Assembly (NCBI GenBank): GCA_016210125.1
Contig: JACQUS010000098.1
Location: forward strand, 1-8,902
DNA length: 8,902 nucleotides
DNA from: Chloroflexota bacterium
GTDB lineage: Bacteria; Chloroflexota; UBA6077; FW602-bin22; JACQUS01
Direction of reading: 5' to 3'
Shown here: piece by piece, positions 5,605 through 8,902 of the stretch
Layout: every line of letters begins with the position of its first letter
Position numbering within the stretch: the stretch's first letter is position 1
The notes under the pieces: model-generated
The model's input: the letters and a program-made list of their open reading frames with translations, nothing else
Database searches by the model: none
What the model was told of the DNA's origin: nothing
Translations under genes and position numbers: made by a program

Positions 5605-5633
5605 ATTATACCGTCTCGCCTATGCTCCAGCAA
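5605..5633 (-). promoter_or_regulatory. promoter of tRNA-Ser inside the 3' end of alr
   Basis: The minus strand has TTGCTG (5628–5633), a 17-bp spacer and a perfect TATAAT (5605–5610). The predicted start (5597–5599) falls on or within 2 nt of the mature tRNA 5' end. The alr TAA stop (5606–5608) is part of the -10 hexamer, so the promoter lies almost entirely within coding sequence. Confidence 0.8.
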
Positions 5634-6811
5634 GGCGCGCCGTCGTGAAGCCGCCGCCAGCCGACGAGTCGATCTCCGCGGAAGTACAGCCGTAGCAGGC
5701 GCGGCGCGAGCGCAGTGACGACCTCGTAGTTGATCGTGCCGAGGAGTGTGGCCACCTCGTCGGCGGAGATCTCGGCCTCGCCTTGCTGCCCGATGAACAC
5801 GGCCTCGTCGCCGAGCGTGACCTCTGGCGCGTCCGTCACGTCGAGCGCGCACTGGTCCATCGAGACGCGCCCGACGATGGGCACGCGCCGGCCGCGCACC
5901 AGCGCCTGGCCGCGGTTCGACAGCGCGCGCGAGAGGCCATCGCCGTAGCCCACGGTGGCAAGCGCGAGGCGTGTCGGGCGCTGGGCGACGAACGTGCGCC
6001 CGTAGCCGGCGCTCTGGCCGGGCTGAAGGGCGAATAGCCGCACGACGGCTGCGCGCAGCGAGAGCGCCGGGCGCAGCGCCGCGTCGCCGCACGCGTTCGA
6101 CGGCTGAAGACCGTACATAGCGATGCCGCAGCGCACGGCGTCGAAGTGCGCCTCGGCCAGCGCGAGGGTCGCCGCGCTGTTCGCCGCGTGGCGCAGGCGC
6201 ACGCCCAGGCCGGCGCGGCCGAGCTCGTCAAGCACCCAGCGGAAGGTGGCCATCTGCTGGCGGGCATAGCTATGGTCGGCATCATCGGCCGTGGCGAGGT
6301 GCGTGTAGATCCCCTCCAGGTCCAGTGGCGTCAGCGCGGCGATCCGCTGGGCCAACGCCGCGACCGCCCCCGGCTCGACGCCGGCGCGCCCCATGCCGGT
6401 GTCGGTCTTAAGGTGCACCGGGACTCGGCGGCCGGCCTCCTGCGCCGCCGCGCTGAGCGCCAGCGCCTGCTGCACCGAGACGACCGTGGCCGTCAGGTCG
6501 TGCTGGACGAGCGCCCGCGCCTCGCTCGGCTGCAGATAGCCCATCACCAGGATCGGCGCTTGCACGCCGGCGCGGCGCAGCAGGACGCCCTCGTCGCAGG
6601 TGTAGACGGCCAGCCTCTCGGCGCCGGCCGCCAGCGCGGCGCGCGCGACGGCGACCGCGCCGTGGCCGTACCCGTCGGCCTTGACCACGGCGAAGAAGAG
6701 CCGGTCGGAGGCGCGCCGGCGCAGCAGCCGGACGTTGTGCTCGACGGCATCGAGGTCCACTGCTACCCAGGCGCTCCGTCCGCGCCATGCTTCGGTCACC
6801 GTCGCCCTCAC
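5606..6811 (-). CDS. alr: alanine racemase
   Basis: Encodes 401 residues, slightly longer than the usual 360–390. It is a PLP-dependent enzyme interconverting L- and D-alanine for peptidoglycan. The PLP lysine is Lys44 in AVVKADGYGHG; HLKTDTGMGR lies at 133–142 (Lys135 at the position that is often carbamylated); the second catalytic base is Tyr270 in SAGYGRTF; and GRVSMDQ lies at 314–320. The N-terminal half forms the PLP-binding TIM barrel and the C-terminal half (from about 255) the beta domain. The C-terminal LGTINYEVVTALAPRLLR block is standard and is followed by a non-conserved tail of about 25 residues. The start is the GTG at 6811; there is no earlier start in frame, and homology begins at about residue 14. 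No Shine-Dalgarno precedes it, but a TATAAT lies 7 nt upstream. It is transcribed divergently from the dehydrogenase gene. Confidence 0.97.
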   Translation of the reverse strand: MRATVTEAWRGRSAWVAVDLDAVEHNVRLLRRRASDRLFFAVVKADGYGHGAVAVARAALAAGAERLAVYTCDEGVLLRRAGVQAPILVMGYLQPSEARALVQHDLTATVVSVQQALALSAAAQEAGRRVPVHLKTDTGMGRAGVEPGAVAALAQRIAALTPLDLEGIYTHLATADDADHSYARQQMATFRWVLDELGRAGLGVRLRHAANSAATLALAEAHFDAVRCGIAMYGLQPSNACGDAALRPALSLRAAVVRLFALQPGQSAGYGRTFVAQRPTRLALATVGYGDGLSRALSNRGQALVRGRRVPIVGRVSMDQCALDVTDAPEVTLGDEAVFIGQQGEAEISADEVATLLGTINYEVVTALAPRLLRLYFRGDRLVGWRRLHDGAPCWSIGETV

Positions 6812-6818
6812 GTGGCCG

Positions 6819-6824
6819 ATTATA
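6819..6824 (-). promoter_or_regulatory. -10 box of alr, implying a leaderless mRNA
   Basis: A perfect TATAAT on the minus strand ends 7 nt before the GTG start at 6811, so transcription would begin at about 6811–6812. No -35 hexamer of reasonable quality lies 16–18 bp upstream, and there is no extended -10 TGn, so promoter strength is uncertain. The lack of a Shine-Dalgarno in front of alr fits leaderless translation. Confidence 0.6.
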
Positions 6825-6828
6825 CGCC

Positions 6829-6857
6829 TTGGCAGGCCAGTGCGCGGCTGCTATGCT
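6829..6857 (+). promoter_or_regulatory. promoter of the tartrate/malate-type dehydrogenase gene
   Basis: The plus strand has TTGGCA (6829–6834), a 17-bp spacer and TATGCT (6852–6857), with TGC directly before the -10 forming an extended -10. The start would be near 6864, giving a leader of about 32 nt that carries the GGAGG ribosome site (6883–6887). Its -35 lies only 4 bp from the alr -10 on the opposite strand, so the two polymerases would compete for the site. Confidence 0.65.
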
Positions 6858-6895
6858 GCCGCCAGCGCTTGCCGACCAGTCTGGAGGATGCAGCG

Positions 6896-7978
6896 ATGAC
6901 GACCTACCGGATCGCCGTGATCTCGGGCGACAACGTCGGCCCGGAGGTAGTCGCCGAGGGGGTGAAGTGCCTCGATGGCGTGGCCAGCGTCACCGATCTG
7001 CGCTTCGCGTACACGACCTTCCCTTGGGGCGCCGGGCACTACCGCGAGCACGGCGAGGTGATGCCCGAAGATGGGCTGGAGCTGGTCAAGGGCTTCGACG
7101 CCATCCTCCTGGGGGCCGTTGGGGATCCCTATCGCGTGCCCGACAAGATCATCTTCGCCCGCGGCGTGGTGCAGCGCATCCGTCGCGGCTTCAACCAGTA
7201 CGTCAACCTGCGACCCTGCCGCCTCCTGCCCGGCGTGGCCACACCGCTGCGCGGGGAGAAAGACGTGGACCTGGTCGTCGTGCGTGAGAACACCGAGGGC
7301 GAGTATGCCTGGATGGGCGGCCGGCACTACCAGGATACGCCGGACGAGCTGGCGACGCAGGTCAGCATCTTCACCCGCCGCGGCATCGAGCGCGTCTGCC
7401 GCTATGCCTTCACGCTCGCGCGCCAGCGCAACAAGAAGCGGCTGGTCACGTCGGTGACCAAGTCCAACGCGCTGCACTACTCGATGGTCCTCTGGGACGA
7501 CGTCTTCGAGCAGGTGGCGCAGGACTACCCGGACATCCAGACCAACAAGGTCTACGTCGACGCGATGGCTATGTACCTCATCACGCGCCCGGAGACGTAC
7601 GACGTCATCGTGACGACGAACCTGTTCGGTGACATCCTCTCGGATGAGGCCTCGGCCATCCAGGGCAGCATCGGGCTGGCGGCCGGCGGCAACATCAACC
7701 CCGAGCGCAGCTACCCCTCGATGTTCGAGCCCATCCACGGCTCGGCGCCGGACATCGCTGGGCGGGGCATCGCCAACCCGATCGGGACCATCGGAGCGGT
7801 GCAGCTCATGCTGGAGCACCTCGGCGAGCACGCCGCCGCGGCGCTGGTCGAGCGGGGCATCGCCGATGTGCTGCGCGCCGGCGCCGTGCGCACGCCGGAC
7901 CTCGGCGGCAGCGCAACGACGGCGCAAATGGGCGACGCGGTGGCGGCGCGCATCCGTGAGCTGGCCGGGCGGGGCTAG
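6896..7978 (+). CDS. tartrate/D-malate dehydrogenase-like beta-decarboxylating dehydrogenase
   Basis: Encodes 360 residues, of the isocitrate/isopropylmalate dehydrogenase superfamily and closest by eye to the tartrate/D-malate group (TtuC/DmlA). Visible landmarks are the N-terminal GDNVGPE (11–17), GAVGDPYRVPD (73–83), QYVNLRPCRLLPGV (101–114), VVVRENTEGEY (127–137) with catalytic Tyr137, TSVTKSNA (185–192) with Lys189, VDAMAM with metal ligand Asp222, and NLFGDILSDE with Asp246 and Asp250. HGSAPDIAGRGIANP (281–295) has Asp286, which favours NAD+ over NADP+. Such enzymes oxidise and decarboxylate 2-hydroxy acids using a divalent metal. The substrate cannot be fixed by eye; a leuB-type 3-isopropylmalate role is the main alternative, but YVNLRP and the context around VPD argue for the malate/tartrate side. 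The frame is open far upstream, but the ATG at 6896, 8 nt after GGAGG, matches the family start. It appears to be a single-gene transcript. Confidence 0.9.
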   Translation: MTTYRIAVISGDNVGPEVVAEGVKCLDGVASVTDLRFAYTTFPWGAGHYREHGEVMPEDGLELVKGFDAILLGAVGDPYRVPDKIIFARGVVQRIRRGFNQYVNLRPCRLLPGVATPLRGEKDVDLVVVRENTEGEYAWMGGRHYQDTPDELATQVSIFTRRGIERVCRYAFTLARQRNKKRLVTSVTKSNALHYSMVLWDDVFEQVAQDYPDIQTNKVYVDAMAMYLITRPETYDVIVTTNLFGDILSDEASAIQGSIGLAAGGNINPERSYPSMFEPIHGSAPDIAGRGIANPIGTIGAVQLMLEHLGEHAAAALVERGIADVLRAGAVRTPDLGGSATTAQMGDAVAARIRELAGRG

Positions 7979-7993
7979 CTGCGCGCTGGGAGG

Positions 7994-8002
7994 TGCTATA
8001 AC
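7994..8002 (+). promoter_or_regulatory. possible extended -10 promoter of the DUF255 gene
   Basis: TGC followed by TATAAC (7997–8002) on the plus strand resembles an extended -10. No matching -35 lies at 16–18 bp. Transcription would begin near 8009, about 42 nt before the ATG at 8051. The 72-bp gap contains no obvious terminator, so the downstream gene could also be read from the dehydrogenase promoter. Confidence 0.4.
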
Positions 8003-8050
8003 TACCCCAGAGACCGCGTACGTCGGTGCGCCGCCGTGGAGGAGCAGGCC

Positions 8051-8902
8051 ATGCCGAACCGGCTCATCCGTGAAACCAGCCCCTACCTGCTCCAGCACGC
8101 CGACAACCCGGTGGACTGGTACCCCTGGAGCCCCGAGGCCTTCGAGCGCGCTCGGCGCGAGGACATGCCCGTCCTCCTCTCCATCGGCTACTCAGCGTGC
8201 CACTGGTGCCACGTCATGGAGCACGAGAGCTTCGAGAATCCGGAGATCGCGCGCCTCATGAACGAGCACTTCGTGAGCGTGAAGGTCGACCGCGAGGAGC
8301 GGCCGGATCTCGACAGTATCTACATGGCCGCCGTGCAGGCGCTGGCGGGCCACGGCGGCTGGCCCATGACGGTGTTTCTCACGCCGGACGGAGAGCCGTT
8401 TTACGGCGGTACGTACTTCCCGCCGCACGACCGTGGCGCTATGCCCGGCTTCGATCGCCTTCTGCTGGCCATCGCCGACGCCTACCGCAGCCGGCGAGCC
8501 GACGTGCAGGACAACGCCTCGCAGCTCCGCCAGGCCCTTGCGCGCCACGCCGCGCTGCAGCCATCGGCCGACCTGCTCGTGCCGGAGATCCTCTACCGCG
8601 CCGCCGTCGACCTCGCGCGCCACTACGACGCGCAGCACGGCGGCTTCGGCGGGGCGCCGAAGTTCCCGCAGCCGATGGTGCTCGACTTTCTCCTGCGGCT
8701 GCACGTGCGCACGCGTGATCCGCGCGTCCTGCGCATGGCCGAGCACACGCTGGAGCGCATGGCGCGCGGCGGGATGTACGACCACGTGGGGGGCGGCTTC
8801 CACCGCTACTCGACCGACCCGCGGTGGTTCCTGCCGCACTTCGAGAAGATGCTCTACGACCAGGCGCTGCTGGCGCGGACCTACGTCGAGGCCTGGCAGG
8901 TG
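8051..8902 (+). CDS. thioredoxin-like DUF255 protein (YyaL/SSP411 family), partial
   Basis: The first 284 codons run to the right edge; family members are about 680 residues, so less than half is present. The start MPNRLIRETSPYLLQHADNPVDWYPW is the hallmark of the family. The thioredoxin-like domain occupies about residues 1–160, with the redox motif Cys50-His-Trp-Cys53 in GYSACHWCHVM, then VDREERPDLD, HGGWPMTVFL and GGTYFPP. From about residue 180 the (alpha/alpha) toroid related to N-acylglucosamine 2-epimerases begins (HYDAQHGGFGGAPKFPQP, then GGMYDHVGGGFHRYSTD). The biochemical function is not established; the combination suggests a redox-linked or sugar-processing role. A strong GGAGGAG lies 6 nt before the ATG. 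No signal peptide is seen, so it should be cytoplasmic. Confidence 0.96.
   Translation, partial: MPNRLIRETSPYLLQHADNPVDWYPWSPEAFERARREDMPVLLSIGYSACHWCHVMEHESFENPEIARLMNEHFVSVKVDREERPDLDSIYMAAVQALAGHGGWPMTVFLTPDGEPFYGGTYFPPHDRGAMPGFDRLLLAIADAYRSRRADVQDNASQLRQALARHAALQPSADLLVPEILYRAAVDLARHYDAQHGGFGGAPKFPQPMVLDFLLRLHVRTRDPRVLRMAEHTLERMARGGMYDHVGGGFHRYSTDPRWFLPHFEKMLYDQALLARTYVEAWQV

Noticed and set aside
5472..6092. 206-codon minus-strand frame spanning the tRNA and the end of alr
   Set aside because: It runs through the tRNA gene in a different frame from alr and is Arg/Ala-rich without any motif.
6146..6895. Long in-frame N-terminal extension of the dehydrogenase across alr
   Set aside because: The extension is antisense to alr, lacks homology and precedes the promoter; the ATG at 6896 has a GGAGG site and fits the family start.
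6851..8098. 415-codon open frame on the minus strand opposite the dehydrogenase gene
   Set aside because: It is rich in Arg, His, Ala and Gly with no recognisable motif, and it mirrors a gene with complete family motifs; it is an antisense shadow produced by high GC.
1..8902. Mobile elements, CRISPR arrays, defence genes and riboswitches
   Set aside because: No transposase or recombinase motifs, no regularly spaced direct repeats, and no leader long enough or structured enough for a known riboswitch were seen.

Overview
This is a compact, GC-rich bacterial chromosome segment with many GTG starts, one TTG start and short gene-to-gene overlaps. The L31 sequence, the run L21–L27–L31–DUF1385, and the overall composition suggest Chloroflexota, perhaps Thermomicrobia-like. 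That placement is an inference from memory of these families, not a computed one. Nothing in the window looks mobile: there is no transposase, integrase, CRISPR array or phage gene.

Left part (1–2504, minus strand). Reading in the direction of transcription: a small coiled-coil protein with a C-terminal membrane segment, then ribosomal proteins L21 (rplU), L27 (rpmA) and L31 (rpmE), then a DUF1385/YqhQ-type membrane protein that runs off the left edge. Near-consensus promoters precede the small membrane protein and rplU. rpmA starts at TTG under a strong Shine-Dalgarno, and rpmE overlaps rpmA by 4 nt (GTGA). A 248-bp gap separates rpmE from the DUF1385 gene and holds only a candidate terminator hairpin.

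Middle (2557–5475). A family 2 glycosyltransferase on the plus strand converges on, and overlaps by 23 bp, a membrane-anchored DM13-domain protein on the minus strand. The DM13 gene overlaps by 4 nt the gene before it, which encodes a two-receiver response regulator with a STAS-like C-terminal domain. This pair is the least conventional part of the window: an intracellular phospho-signalling protein made together with a predicted extracytoplasmic redox-type domain. No histidine kinase lies nearby.

Right part (5511–8902). A tRNA-Ser(CGA) and alanine racemase (alr) lie on the minus strand. On the plus strand are a tartrate/D-malate dehydrogenase-like enzyme and the first 284 codons of a DUF255/thioredoxin-domain protein (YyaL/SSP411 family). 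The alr–dehydrogenase intergenic region carries divergent promoter elements. The alr -10 box lies 7 nt before its GTG start, suggesting a leaderless mRNA, and the tRNA promoter would start transcription at or within 2 nt of the mature tRNA 5' end.

Most of the content is housekeeping: translation, cell-wall D-alanine supply and carbon metabolism. The points worth following up are the response regulator–DM13 operon, the degenerate second receiver and its C-terminal domain, the leaderless signals, and promoters built into upstream stop codons.
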